A stretch of DNA of 64,000 bases from Flavobacterium oncorhynchi (lineage in GTDB: Bacteria; Bacteroidota; Bacteroidia; Flavobacteriales; Flavobacteriaceae), in contig NZ_MUHA01000017.1 of assembly GCF_002217355.1 (NCBI RefSeq), positions 62,001 to 126,000 of the forward strand, read 5' to 3'. Each line of letters starts with the position of its first letter. Within the stretch, counting starts at the first letter, position 1. The notes beneath the pieces are model-generated. The model was not told the DNA's origin. It worked only from the letters and a program-made list of their open reading frames with translations, and ran no database searches. Positions 27,083-35,346 of the stretch are shown piece after piece. The translations under genes were made by a program, and so were the position numbers.

Positions 27083-27467
27083 CGAAATTTGTGAAACCAA
27101 TATCTGAGAATCTAGATATGAGTTACTTCTTGAATTGGAATTAAAATAAAATGAATAAAACTTAAAAAAGTTGTGAGGAGTTGATGTTTGTAAAAAGTAG
27201 ATTGAAGAAATTAATCAGCTGAAAATAATGGATAAAATGCATTAGTAAATGATGTTTATTTTGGATAAACTTAGTTAATTAAGAAATATGGCATTACTAT
27301 TAATAAAAAATGTAAGATATTGCTGTATAGAGATTTATCCTTTTGGCAAAGCAAATATTGTTAATTAATAGTTAATAAAGTAAGATTTTTTTTAGCATTA
27401 AGCGAATAATTTTAATTTTTGTAAAAGGTTAACCAAAAATATTTGTAAAATTTAAATCAATTTAATT
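27083..27467. other. Non-coding region before the peptide gene
   Basis: Very AT-rich, no recognised gene. It presumably holds the promoter of the peptide gene, but I find only imperfect -7 matches (for example AATATTTG at 27438-27446), so no promoter is called. Confidence 0.35.
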
Positions 27468-27686
27468 ATGAAAAAATTAGTATTTACCGCTCTTTCGGTG
27501 GTAGCGTTTAGTGGTACAATAATGGCGAATACAATCAATGTAGAGTCTGAAGTAGATTACACTCTTTATACAACTAGTTGCACAGATGTGTATCATAGTA
27601 CTTACATTGAATTTGTAGATGCAGGTTTACCTTATGATGCTCCTGGTGAAGCTTGGGCAGCTTATAAAGAGTGTATGGGGCATTAA
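27468..27686 (+). CDS. Small secreted two-cysteine peptide
   Basis: 72-residue product with a clean Sec leader (MKKLVFTALSVVAFS, cut near MAN, residue 20-21). The predicted mature peptide has about 51 residues, is acidic and aromatic (four tyrosines in residues 31-46, W63) and has exactly two cysteines, C38 (TTSCTD) and C69 (KECMGH), which could form a disulfide once exported. No family recognised. It is followed by a 12-bp hairpin and then by GLPGLI and outer-membrane barrel genes on the same strand; this order suggests that it is the product or substrate handled by that pair. Bacteriocin, signal or metal/cofactor carrier are all possible. Confidence 0.65.
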   Translation: MKKLVFTALSVVAFSGTIMANTINVESEVDYTLYTTSCTDVYHSTYIEFVDAGLPYDAPGEAWAAYKECMGH

Positions 27687-27703
27687 AAATTATTGATATT
27701 AAT

Positions 27704-27734
27704 AATCCGTTTAGATATTTAGTCTAAACGGATT
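27704..27734 (+). promoter_or_regulatory. Hairpin between the peptide gene and the GLPGLI gene
   Basis: Perfect 12-bp inverted repeat AATCCGTTTAGA / TCTAAACGGATT with a 7-base loop and no following T run. It may stabilise the 3' end of the peptide mRNA or partly stop transcription, so that the peptide is made in excess. Confidence 0.6.
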
Positions 27735-27747
27735 AAAATTAAATTTT

Positions 27748-28464
27748 ATGAAATATAAGTATATTGTTTTTTTCTTTTTTTCTTTTGCATTAACTGCTCA
27801 AAATCTAGCCAAAGTAAATTATATAGTTTTACCTGAGGGAGGCTCTTTGGAAAAAAATGAAGTCGTCGTAAAAAGTAAATTGCGTGTGGATGGGATTGAT
27901 GAAGAACTCAAGAAATTAGAGTATGAGTTATTGATAAAAAATAACAAATCTTTTTTTTATCTAATTTCTGCATTGGATATTAATGAAAGGATTACAAGAA
28001 TAGCTAAGATGTTTGCTGGAAAATATGATTATTATAGGGATAATGATAAAAAGACAGTTTTAAAAGTTATTGATTTTTCTGGAGAAACCTTTAATGTGTT
28101 ATCGGAAGTAGATAATAATTGGCAACTTACAAATGAAACTAAAACAATAAATGGTTATTTATGTTATAAAGCATTAATACAAAAAAAAGTTCCTATGAAA
28201 AAAACAAATAATAGGATAGAAGTGATAGCTTGGTATTGCCCAACTATACCATTAAGTTATGGACCAAAAGAGTTTGGAGGATTACCAGGTTTGATATTAG
28301 AATTGCACGACGATAAAATAGTCTATTTAGTCTCAAAAATAGATATAAATTCAAATTTGGATATTAAGATTAATGAAGTAAAAGGAAAGATAATTACAGA
28401 AGAAAGTTTTGATAAGATAGTAGAGCAGACTCATCAGAATAATATGAATGCTATGCCAAAATAA
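27748..28464 (+). CDS. GLPGLI family protein
   Basis: Secreted protein (signal peptide ending ALTAQ, about residue 18) of 238 residues. It carries the family signature GPKEFGGLPGLILEL with GLPGLI at residues 178-183, preceded by the usual KTINGYLCYKA strand and IEVIAWYCPTIP, a cysteine-containing motif typical of these proteins. The family (TIGR01200) is known from Bacteroidota and often lies next to TonB-like barrels; no biochemical role is known to me. Here it lies between the small peptide gene and the barrel gene, 9 bases before the latter. Confidence 0.92.
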   Translation: MKYKYIVFFFFSFALTAQNLAKVNYIVLPEGGSLEKNEVVVKSKLRVDGIDEELKKLEYELLIKNNKSFFYLISALDINERITRIAKMFAGKYDYYRDNDKKTVLKVIDFSGETFNVLSEVDNNWQLTNETKTINGYLCYKALIQKKVPMKKTNNRIEVIAWYCPTIPLSYGPKEFGGLPGLILELHDDKIVYLVSKIDINSNLDIKINEVKGKIITEESFDKIVEQTHQNNMNAMPK

Positions 28465-28473
28465 TGTTTGTAA

Positions 28474-31143
28474 ATGATTCGTTATATACTATTCTTGCTT
28501 TTTTCGACTATTTCTTTTTCTCAAACTAAAAGCTTTATAGGTGTGGTTTCTGACGACATAAATAAACCATTAGAATCAGCAAATGTAATTGCTAAGCCAT
28601 TACAGGAAAAAGCAAGTCTCAAATTTTCTATTTCAGATAGCAAAGGGCGTTACCGTTTAGAACTCGATAAAGAGGTGAGGTATGAGATTACGGTTTCTTA
28701 TATTGGGTTTGTAGAAGAAGTACTTATATTAGAACCTGAATCGGATAAAATGTCTCATGATTTTAAATTAAAAACCACTGGCGAAAATCTTAAAGAAATT
28801 GTGATTAAACATGATTTTAAACCAATTATAGTAAAAAAAGACACCTTGATTTTTGATGTGAAGGCTTTCTCAAATGGGAGTGAACGCAAAATGAAAGAAA
28901 TATTGGAAAAATTACCAGGTGTAGAAGTAGATAAAAATGGGACAGTAACAGTACAAGGAAAAAAGGTAACGAAAATGCTAGTGGAAGGGAAATCTTTTTT
29001 TGGTGGTGGATCGAAATTAGCAGTAGAGAATATTCCAGCAGACGCACTCGATAAAATTGAAGTAATTGATAATTTTAATGAGGTAGGATTTATGAAGCAA
29101 GTTTCAGATAGTGACGATCTTGCTATGAATGTAAAGTTAAAGGAAGATAAGAAAAAATTTGTTTTTGGTGATGTACAGGCAAGTGCAGAAGTGGGTACTG
29201 AGGATAATGGTTTTTATTTGGCACATGCCGCTTTGTTTTATTATGCTCCAAAGACCAATATTAGTTTCATTGGAGATGCCAATAATATAGGTAAAAGTAC
29301 TTTTACTTTTGATGATTTAATGCGTTTTGGAGGAGGCTTTAGTAGTTTTCTTTCAGGAAGAAAAGCACTAACTAATTTGCGTACTTTTTCTAATGATAAT
29401 ATAGATGTAGTTCAAAGCAAATCACAATTTAGCGCCTTTAATTTTAGTCATGATTTCTCACCAAAATTTACTTTGTCCGGATTCGGAATATTTTCTAAAG
29501 TTTTTACGGTTTCGAGGATAGATAATACTATTGAATATCTGAATAACAATAGTACAGTTGATTATGAAAATAAAACAAGAAACGTAGATAATACTGCTGT
29601 TTTAGGAATAGGAAATGTAAAACTAGACTATTCTCCCACAACTAAAGAAAAATGGTATTATAACGGCCAATATCAGTCGAGTACTAATGATTTGACAAGT
29701 GTTTTGAATTCTGTAACAGATTTAGGTTCAAGTATTTTTGAAACAATCAATAAAGCTGACAATGCATCAGTAAAACAATACATGGAATGGCATAAAAGTT
29801 ACAATGAGCACCACACAACGACCTTTGTAGTCAATCAGGCTTATGATAAAATTACTCCCACAAATAATTGGTTTACAAATGAACCTTTTTTGCAGGGATT
29901 AATACCATTAATTGAAGATGAAAGTTATATTATTAATCAAGTAAAAAGATCAGAGGTAAATAGTATTGATGCTCTTTTTAAACACTATTGGATTATTAAT
30001 AATTTTAATCATTTGTATACTAATATTGGTAATAATTTTGAAAAGTCTAATTTTAAAACTTCCGAAAAACAAATTTTAACGGATGGTTCCATTAATGATT
30101 TTGCAACAGCTGGTTTTGGAAATAATATTAGTTATAAATTAAATGATGCGTATGTTGGTCTAGAGTATAAATTTAAGATAGGAAAATGGGTAAATAAGCC
30201 TGGGGTTTATTTACATTGGTATCAGTTAAATACAATTCAAAATGATGGCAATTATAATGTTTCAAAAGTATTGTTTCAGCCACAATGGAATAGTGATTAT
30301 GAGTTTAATAAGTCAGAGACTTTAAGTTTTGCTTATAAATTAGAAAATAAATTTCCAGACGTAAATCAATTGGCAAATAAGTATACTCTTGAATTTTACA
30401 ATGCAGTCTATAAAGGTAATGCACTATTAGGAAACGAAAAGTATCATTCTGCGAGCTTGCGTTATTCAAAAATGAACACATACAGAGGGATTATTTGGAA
30501 CGGAATGCTAAATTATTCTAAGAAAGTAAAAGTGATTCGAAATGAAACTCAATTGGATGGGATAGATCAATTTAATACTCCAATTTTAACTGATAATCCA
30601 GAAACGAATATTGGTTTTAATGGTTTTGTCTCTAAAAGAATCTATCGATTTAATTTGAAATTAAATACGAGGTTATCAAGGTTTACTTACTCACAAACTT
30701 TAAATGATGTTACCACAAATAATAAAAGGAATAATCAAGATATTGGTTTGATTTTTAAAACTGCATATAAAAAATGGCCAGATTTTAGTATTGGTTACAG
30801 CAAAGGCTTTAGTGATTTTTCAGGTTTAACAATATCTAAATATGAAACAGATGCCATAACAACTGCACTTGAAGTTACCTTTTTTAAATTTTGGAAGTAT
30901 AAGATTGATTATGAGTATTTAAAAAACACAAATAATGCCAAGCAGTCTAATTTTTACGATATCGCGAATACATCACTTTTTTATCAAAAGAAAAATAAAC
31001 CATTAGGTTTTGAATTATCAGTTAATAATTTGTTCGATATTAAAAAGAAAAATAGCTACTCATTTTCGGACTATATGATTAGTGAACAAAATACATATAT
31101 TCTGCCTCGAGCTATTTTATTTTCGATAAACTATAAGCTTTAG
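28474..31143 (+). CDS. TonB-dependent-receptor-like outer-membrane barrel with carboxypeptidase-type regulatory domain
   Basis: 889-residue outer-membrane protein. Order: signal peptide (to about 17), carboxypeptidase-regulatory-like beta-sandwich (20-100; GVVSDDINKPLESANVI, SDSKGRYRLELDKEVRYEITVSYIGF), plug-like domain (110-215; EILEKLPGVEVDKNGTVTVQGKKV, IPADALDKIEVIDNF) and a large barrel (about 230-889) with alternating aromatic strands up to the C-terminal ILFSINYKL. This is the arrangement of barrels encoded beside GLPGLI genes. No SusD-type partner is present. It could export or import the small peptide or a ligand made by it; that is inference. Confidence 0.9.
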   Translation: MIRYILFLLFSTISFSQTKSFIGVVSDDINKPLESANVIAKPLQEKASLKFSISDSKGRYRLELDKEVRYEITVSYIGFVEEVLILEPESDKMSHDFKLKTTGENLKEIVIKHDFKPIIVKKDTLIFDVKAFSNGSERKMKEILEKLPGVEVDKNGTVTVQGKKVTKMLVEGKSFFGGGSKLAVENIPADALDKIEVIDNFNEVGFMKQVSDSDDLAMNVKLKEDKKKFVFGDVQASAEVGTEDNGFYLAHAALFYYAPKTNISFIGDANNIGKSTFTFDDLMRFGGGFSSFLSGRKALTNLRTFSNDNIDVVQSKSQFSAFNFSHDFSPKFTLSGFGIFSKVFTVSRIDNTIEYLNNNSTVDYENKTRNVDNTAVLGIGNVKLDYSPTTKEKWYYNGQYQSSTNDLTSVLNSVTDLGSSIFETINKADNASVKQYMEWHKSYNEHHTTTFVVNQAYDKITPTNNWFTNEPFLQGLIPLIEDESYIINQVKRSEVNSIDALFKHYWIINNFNHLYTNIGNNFEKSNFKTSEKQILTDGSINDFATAGFGNNISYKLNDAYVGLEYKFKIGKWVNKPGVYLHWYQLNTIQNDGNYNVSKVLFQPQWNSDYEFNKSETLSFAYKLENKFPDVNQLANKYTLEFYNAVYKGNALLGNEKYHSASLRYSKMNTYRGIIWNGMLNYSKKVKVIRNETQLDGIDQFNTPILTDNPETNIGFNGFVSKRIYRFNLKLNTRLSRFTYSQTLNDVTTNNKRNNQDIGLIFKTAYKKWPDFSIGYSKGFSDFSGLTISKYETDAITTALEVTFFKFWKYKIDYEYLKNTNNAKQSNFYDIANTSLFYQKKNKPLGFELSVNNLFDIKKKNSYSFSDYMISEQNTYILPRAILFSINYKL

Positions 31144-31299
31144 TGAAACCATTCCTGTTACAAATGTACTAGTCAAAATTAATTTAAAGTTTTCCAGATT
31201 TAGTTCTTTACTAAGTTCTTCCATCTTTAGTTCGTTTTATTTTAATTTTTAATAAAATAGACTATCTCAGTTTTAAGCTATATATTATTAATAGTTATT
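31144..31299. other. Tail of the accessory segment
   Basis: AT-rich, no gene or clear terminator. The right junction copy begins at 31300. Confidence 0.3.
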
Positions 31300-31410
31300 A
31301 AAGTAGCCCGCACAATTTCCGATTTAGATAATTCAGAAAATATAATTTCACAGCATATAGCCGAGGCGATTCAATATCGAAGTTTGGATCGTGATGGATG
31401 GTTGGGGTAA
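31300..31410 (+). pseudogene. 3' fragment of comM
   Basis: Orphan copy of the last 36 codons plus stop of comM, without promoter or start. It ends DRDGWLG and TAA, whereas the intact gene ends DREGWLG and TGA. Differences are almost all silent, which shows that this fragment diverged while part of a working comM gene and was not a decayed copy of the neighbour. Confidence 0.85.
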
Positions 31411-31616
31411 TTGACTTTAGATTGTAATACTTTGTACAGAAAACTTTGTCAAAGTTCTGCGTAATCTTGTCATTCCGAGGAACGAGGGATCTTCATCAGA
31501 AACTCGACAACAGTGCGTGCCCAGCGTGTGTGATTTCTCTTTCCTCGAAATGATAAAATTTAATATAATTCAATAAAATCCTCTATATGTATTTCCTCCA
31601 AAAAAACAGCATCGTG
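31300..31616. repeat. Right copy of the comM/ABC-F junction
   Basis: Begins with a 37-codon comM tail ([12 protein letters not shown]... to DGWLG stop at 31411) that is still in frame but has no start, then the spacer and the real end of the ABC-F gene. Compared with the left copy the comM tail has seven silent codon differences, one E-to-D change and a different stop codon. Confidence 0.88.
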
Positions 31617-33149
31617 AGAAACTACAATTAAAGTTCCTTTGTATTCATTAATTGCAGCCGTCAAAATTTCGATATTTTGAATATCAAGATTGTTTGTAGG
31701 TTCATCCAAAATAATGATATCTGGAGCTTGATCATTAATCGTTAAACAACAAAGCATCAAACGCATTTTTTCACCTCCGCTTAAAGCCGAGCTGGATTTA
31801 TTCCAATCATTTTGTAAAAACAGAAACTTGTTCAGTTTCATTTTTATATCATGTTCCTGTAAACCCGAAACATTAAATTTTTGAGCCTGTTCATAAACCG
31901 AAATTCCATTTTCGATAAGTGAATAATCTTGATCGATATAAATAATTTTCGAATCGGCTTTGTAAATTGTTCCTATTTTGGGATGCAATTCACCCATGAT
32001 TATTTTAATCAAAGTTGTTTTTCCAGAGCCATTTAAACCTTTCAGCGCCACACGCTCACCACTTAGAATTTGGAAACTGAGCGGTTCTTTCCATAGCAAA
32101 TGATCTTCGTAACTGTGGTTAATAGCAGCTGCAGAAAAAAGTGTTTTGCCTTTATGCAAATCTGTTTTGGCAAAGCCAAATTTCATTTGATCAATATCAG
32201 GTAAAGAGGATCGTAATTCCTGTAATTCGTTTGATATTCCACTAATCTTTTCAGCATGAATACCTTTCGTTTTAGCGGTACTGTTTTCGGCATTGTTGCG
32301 CAAAGTATTCATCATAATTCGAGAAACTCCAGCTTTCTTTTGCTTCTTTTCACCGCGGGAATCAAGTTTGTTTTGACGTTCGAGCGTTTCTCGTTCTTTC
32401 TCTTTTGCTTTGCGTAAAGCTTTTTCTTTACCCTGAATATCTTGGCTTAAAGCATTGTTTTCAATACGTTTTTGTTCAGTATAAAAATCGTAGTTACCGC
32501 CATAAATCGTAATTCCGTATTTTGATAATTCGTAAACCGAATGCAATAAATTAAGCAGTTTTCGATCATGACTTACAACAATCAAAGTTGAAGAAGTACT
32601 TTTTAGAAAATTGTATAGCAATTCTCTTCCCGAAACATCTAAATGATTACTTGGCTCGTCAAGTAAAACAAGTTCAGGCTGATGAATTGAAATTCCGGCT
32701 AGAAAAACTTTTGTTTTTTGTCCGCCGCTTAGTGTTTCCAATTTTTGATTCCAATTTAAATCCTGCAATTGCCAATATTGCAGTGCTTCATTACAGCGAT
32801 CTTCAATTGTCCAGTCGTCGTTTAAAGTGCTGAGATTTTCTTCGGAAACATTTCCGTTAAGAATTTCCTGAAGCGCATTCATTTTATCTTCAACCTGTAA
32901 AGCCTGAGCAATACTAAGATGATTAAACTGTCCGAATATTTGCGGCAGATAATATGGCTTAGAATCGGTTTTTAATATTCCGTCAGCAGGTTGTAATTCA
33001 CCTGCAATAATTTTTAATAATGTCGATTTTCCAACGCCGTTGCTTCCTATTAAAGCAATTTTTTCGCGAGGATTAACGGTAAAAGTGATTTTATCAAACA
33101 GCAAATCTTTGTTTGAATGCAGGTATGAGATATTTTGTAAAATAACCAT
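31560..33149 (-). CDS. ABC-F family ATPase
   Basis: Soluble protein with two ABC ATPase domains and no membrane part, so a ribosome-acting ABC-F protein. Domain 1: Walker A GSNGVGKS (35-42), signature LSGGQ (140-144), Walker B VLLDEP (about 161-166). Then a charged interdomain linker (about 225-330, KEKALRKAKEKERETLERQ). Domain 2: Walker A GLNGSGKTT, signature LSGGEKMRL, Walker B IIILDEPTNNLD. At 529 residues it lacks a long C-terminal extension. Housekeeping translation factor and antibiotic target-protection protein are both possible; the structured 5' leader with a start-stop mini-ORF favours drug-responsive control. Its 3' end is part of the duplicated junction. Confidence 0.92.
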   Translation of the reverse strand: MVILQNISYLHSNKDLLFDKITFTVNPREKIALIGSNGVGKSTLLKIIAGELQPADGILKTDSKPYYLPQIFGQFNHLSIAQALQVEDKMNALQEILNGNVSEENLSTLNDDWTIEDRCNEALQYWQLQDLNWNQKLETLSGGQKTKVFLAGISIHQPELVLLDEPSNHLDVSGRELLYNFLKSTSSTLIVVSHDRKLLNLLHSVYELSKYGITIYGGNYDFYTEQKRIENNALSQDIQGKEKALRKAKEKERETLERQNKLDSRGEKKQKKAGVSRIMMNTLRNNAENSTAKTKGIHAEKISGISNELQELRSSLPDIDQMKFGFAKTDLHKGKTLFSAAAINHSYEDHLLWKEPLSFQILSGERVALKGLNGSGKTTLIKIIMGELHPKIGTIYKADSKIIYIDQDYSLIENGISVYEQAQKFNVSGLQEHDIKMKLNKFLFLQNDWNKSSSALSGGEKMRLMLCCLTINDQAPDIIILDEPTNNLDIQNIEILTAAINEYKGTLIVVSHDAVFLEEIHIEDFIELY

Positions 33150-33233
33150 AATTTCTTTCTTTAAGGAATAAACAAATGAGCAAGCCTTTTGAGGCTTACC
33201 TTAAAATTGTCCGAAAGAAATTTTTAATCACAT
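33150..33233 (-). promoter_or_regulatory. Structured 5' leader of the ABC-F gene
   Basis: Minus-strand order: start-stop ORF ATGTGA (33233-33228), arm AATTTCTTTC (33222-33213), TTAAGG, hairpin AAGCCT-CAAA-AGGCTT, CCTTAA, arm GAAAGAAATT (33159-33150), then directly the ATG at 33149. All three arm pairs are perfect and nested, so the ten bases before the start codon are base-paired. Looks like a translational attenuator. Confidence 0.65.
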
Positions 33234-33260
33234 AGAGTTTGTGCGGTTTATTTAGTGTGG

Positions 33261-33268
33261 CAAAGATA
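33261..33268 (-). promoter_or_regulatory. Candidate -7 box of the ABC-F gene
   Basis: TATCTTTG on the minus strand, exact match to TAnnTTTG; it would place the transcript start near 33255 and include the whole leader. No TTG at -33. Confidence 0.5.
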
Positions 33269-33300
33269 TAAAAAATATTTTTTAAGATTTGAATTCCAGA

Positions 33301-33669
33301 TTATTCAAATTTTAAATTGGCATTTTTAGACATTAGATAGGAAGTGAGTTTTTTTATTTTTCCGTTTTCCATTTCAAAAACATCACAAAAAACGGCATCC
33401 AGTTTGTTACCGTTTTTCATGTTTCCTTGAACAGCACCTTCGGCAATCACGATATTATTTTCTTCGATTAATTTTATAATCTGAATCGTTGGACTGCCAA
33501 TAAAATTGTCATTTTCAATTTCTTTATCAAAAGCTTCTTTACCCACATGCCGGTATATTCCAGGCATTTCCCAAACTACATCATCAGTCAGACAGGCAAG
33601 AATTCTTTGATGGTCGCTTACCATAAAAGCAGCCATATATTCGTTTATGGTTTGTTTATTTGATGTCAT
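33301..33669 (-). CDS. SnoaL-like (NTF2 fold) protein
   Basis: Small cytoplasmic protein of 122 residues with the NTF2/SnoaL pattern: a first helix pair (INEYMAAFMVSDHQRILACLTDDVVWEMPG), a GKEAFDKEIE helix, then strands (IVIAEGAVQGNMKNG, LDAVFCDVFEMENGKIKKLTSYL). The DDVVWEMPG turn is typical of the limonene-epoxide-hydrolase and ketosteroid-isomerase-like subgroup. Substrate cannot be told. It lies 36 bases downstream of the GNAT gene on the same strand, so it could be the last gene of that operon. Confidence 0.8.
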   Translation of the reverse strand: MTSNKQTINEYMAAFMVSDHQRILACLTDDVVWEMPGIYRHVGKEAFDKEIENDNFIGSPTIQIIKLIEENNIVIAEGAVQGNMKNGNKLDAVFCDVFEMENGKIKKLTSYLMSKNANLKFE

Positions 33670-33704
33670 GATTCGTAAAATGATAAATGAATAGAAATCT
33701 AAAT

Positions 33705-34391
33705 TTACAACTTTTTAGAAATATTCCAGAAACTCATTTTTCTTCGTGTAACAAAGCCTAGTTTTTCATAGAGTTTTATGGCTCCAAGATTAGTTTCGAC
33801 AACGTGTAAAAACGGAATTTTGCCTTCATCAAAAATATTGTTTACAACATGCGAAGTCAGTTGTTTGGCGTAACCTTTTCCGGTATGATCTGGATGTGTT
33901 ATAATGGCGCTGACTTCGGTAAAATTATTCATTTTCATTCTTTCGCCGGCAATTGATATTAACTTTCCACTGGAGAGAATTCCGTAATAACTGCCTAATA
34001 AAAATGTATTGGTTTTAAAATATCCGGGTTGAACCAAATTTACCAATTCAAATAATTCTTCTTTATGTTCTTCGGTAAGTTTAATGATTTCATTATCAAA
34101 TGTTATTTGAATTTTCTCACGAACAATCATTTGAAGACAAACGAGTTCCTTGGCAATTTTTAAAGTGTCACCAATTTTAGGCTTTTTGCCAACAATAAAG
34201 AAATTTTCGCATAATGAAGCATATTTGCGTGCTGATTCTAGAGTGTTCTCAAGTTCCAAAAATCCTCCAAACGGACAATAATCAGGATTATAAAACTTGG
34301 TTCCGTTATACTCTAAAGCAAATTTTTGATGACTTTCAGATAATGAATTCCAAACGGGATTGTCTAATTTGCTTTCTTCAGTAATTTTCAT
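33705..34391 (-). CDS. GNAT family N-acetyltransferase
   Basis: Acetyl-CoA-dependent N-acetyltransferase, 228 residues. The GNAT core is in the C-terminal half: a strand with MNNFTEVSAIITHPDHTG, the acetyl-CoA pyrophosphate loop HTGKGYAKQL (motif A, Q/RxxGxG/A type) and the closing FLHVVETNLGAIKLYEKLGF stretch. The first 110 residues are an N-terminal region seen in some FR47-like members. The acceptor is unknown. It starts 5 bases after the upstream esterase gene ends, so both are co-transcribed. Confidence 0.85.
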   Translation of the reverse strand: MKITEESKLDNPVWNSLSESHQKFALEYNGTKFYNPDYCPFGGFLELENTLESARKYASLCENFFIVGKKPKIGDTLKIAKELVCLQMIVREKIQITFDNEIIKLTEEHKEELFELVNLVQPGYFKTNTFLLGSYYGILSSGKLISIAGERMKMNNFTEVSAIITHPDHTGKGYAKQLTSHVVNNIFDEGKIPFLHVVETNLGAIKLYEKLGFVTRRKMSFWNISKKL

Positions 34392-34396
34392 TTTTA

Positions 34397-35263
34397 TTAT
34401 TTGCTTTGGGGATAAAAGAATTTAAAAGAATTTGAAACGGCAGGATGTAAAATTGTACCGTGATTCTCCTCTGGGAAATAATCAAAATAGACTTTTATAT
34501 TTTTGCTCTGAGATGCTTTTATTTTTTCTGCCAATAGATTAGCGTCAACTTCCATGACACGCGGAATTTCTGTAGGCGTAAGTCCTTCTTTGCCTACTGC
34601 AATATAAATCTCTGTTTTCTGTTTGAAATTTTCCGAAAGAATTTCTGGATTCTGATTTAAAATAGAACCATTATTCCACCATAAACTCGGACTTACGATT
34701 ACGTATTTATTAAATAGTAATGGTTTTTTGAATAAGATTTCTGTTTCCAGTAACCCTCCAAGAGATTGTCCGATAATGGTTTTGGAATGGTTGGTTTTGT
34801 ATTTTTTATCAATAAAAGGCTGTAATTCTTTTTCGATAAAAGCAATAAATTTATCCGAATGCCCCGTTGTTGGAAATCGGTTTTTATCATTTTGAACAGT
34901 TGTAGGAAAAGTAAAATCTCTTCTTCGATCTAAGGTTGCAATACCTACAACAATCGATTTTGGAACTTGATTGATCCATTCAAAACTATTAAATTGTACT
35001 AAACCTGAGATATGGATAAAATCTTCATCTGCAGAGCCATCCAATAAATAAATTACAGGATATTTCGTGGTGTCTTTTGTTGTGTAGCCTTCAGGAAGAT
35101 AAATGTTTAAAATTCGATTTTCGCCTAATTCTTTCGATTGTATTTCATCAATAACCCCAAGTACAAATGGTTTGCTGGCGTCTGTCGATTTTGATTTGGT
35201 ATTCTGGCTGAAAATAGAAATTGAAAAAAGGAATAAGAGGATTGAAGTAGAGAAATTGTTCAT
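34397..35263 (-). CDS. Secreted esterase, enterochelin-esterase (Fes) type
   Basis: Exported alpha/beta hydrolase of 288 residues (signal peptide ending SIFSQ, about residue 19). Family signs: ILNIYLPEGY, YPVIYLLDGSADEDF, the nucleophile elbow IIGQSLGG, and a late acid/histidine region with FPEENHGTILHP. Such putative esterases include siderophore and carbohydrate ester hydrolases; no iron genes are adjacent, so a role in siderophore cleavage is not supported here. First gene of an operon with the GNAT and perhaps the SnoaL-like gene. A second, shorter paralogue lies at 57416-58213. Confidence 0.87.
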   Translation of the reverse strand: MNNFSTSILLFLFSISIFSQNTKSKSTDASKPFVLGVIDEIQSKELGENRILNIYLPEGYTTKDTTKYPVIYLLDGSADEDFIHISGLVQFNSFEWINQVPKSIVVGIATLDRRRDFTFPTTVQNDKNRFPTTGHSDKFIAFIEKELQPFIDKKYKTNHSKTIIGQSLGGLLETEILFKKPLLFNKYVIVSPSLWWNNGSILNQNPEILSENFKQKTEIYIAVGKEGLTPTEIPRVMEVDANLLAEKIKASQSKNIKVYFDYFPEENHGTILHPAVSNSFKFFYPQSK

Positions 35264-35346
35264 TGTTTAAAGGAAATAGTATAAAGACGAAAGTTACGAT
35301 TTTATTTTTTGAAGCTTTCGTCTTTATACTATTTTAATGACTTTTT

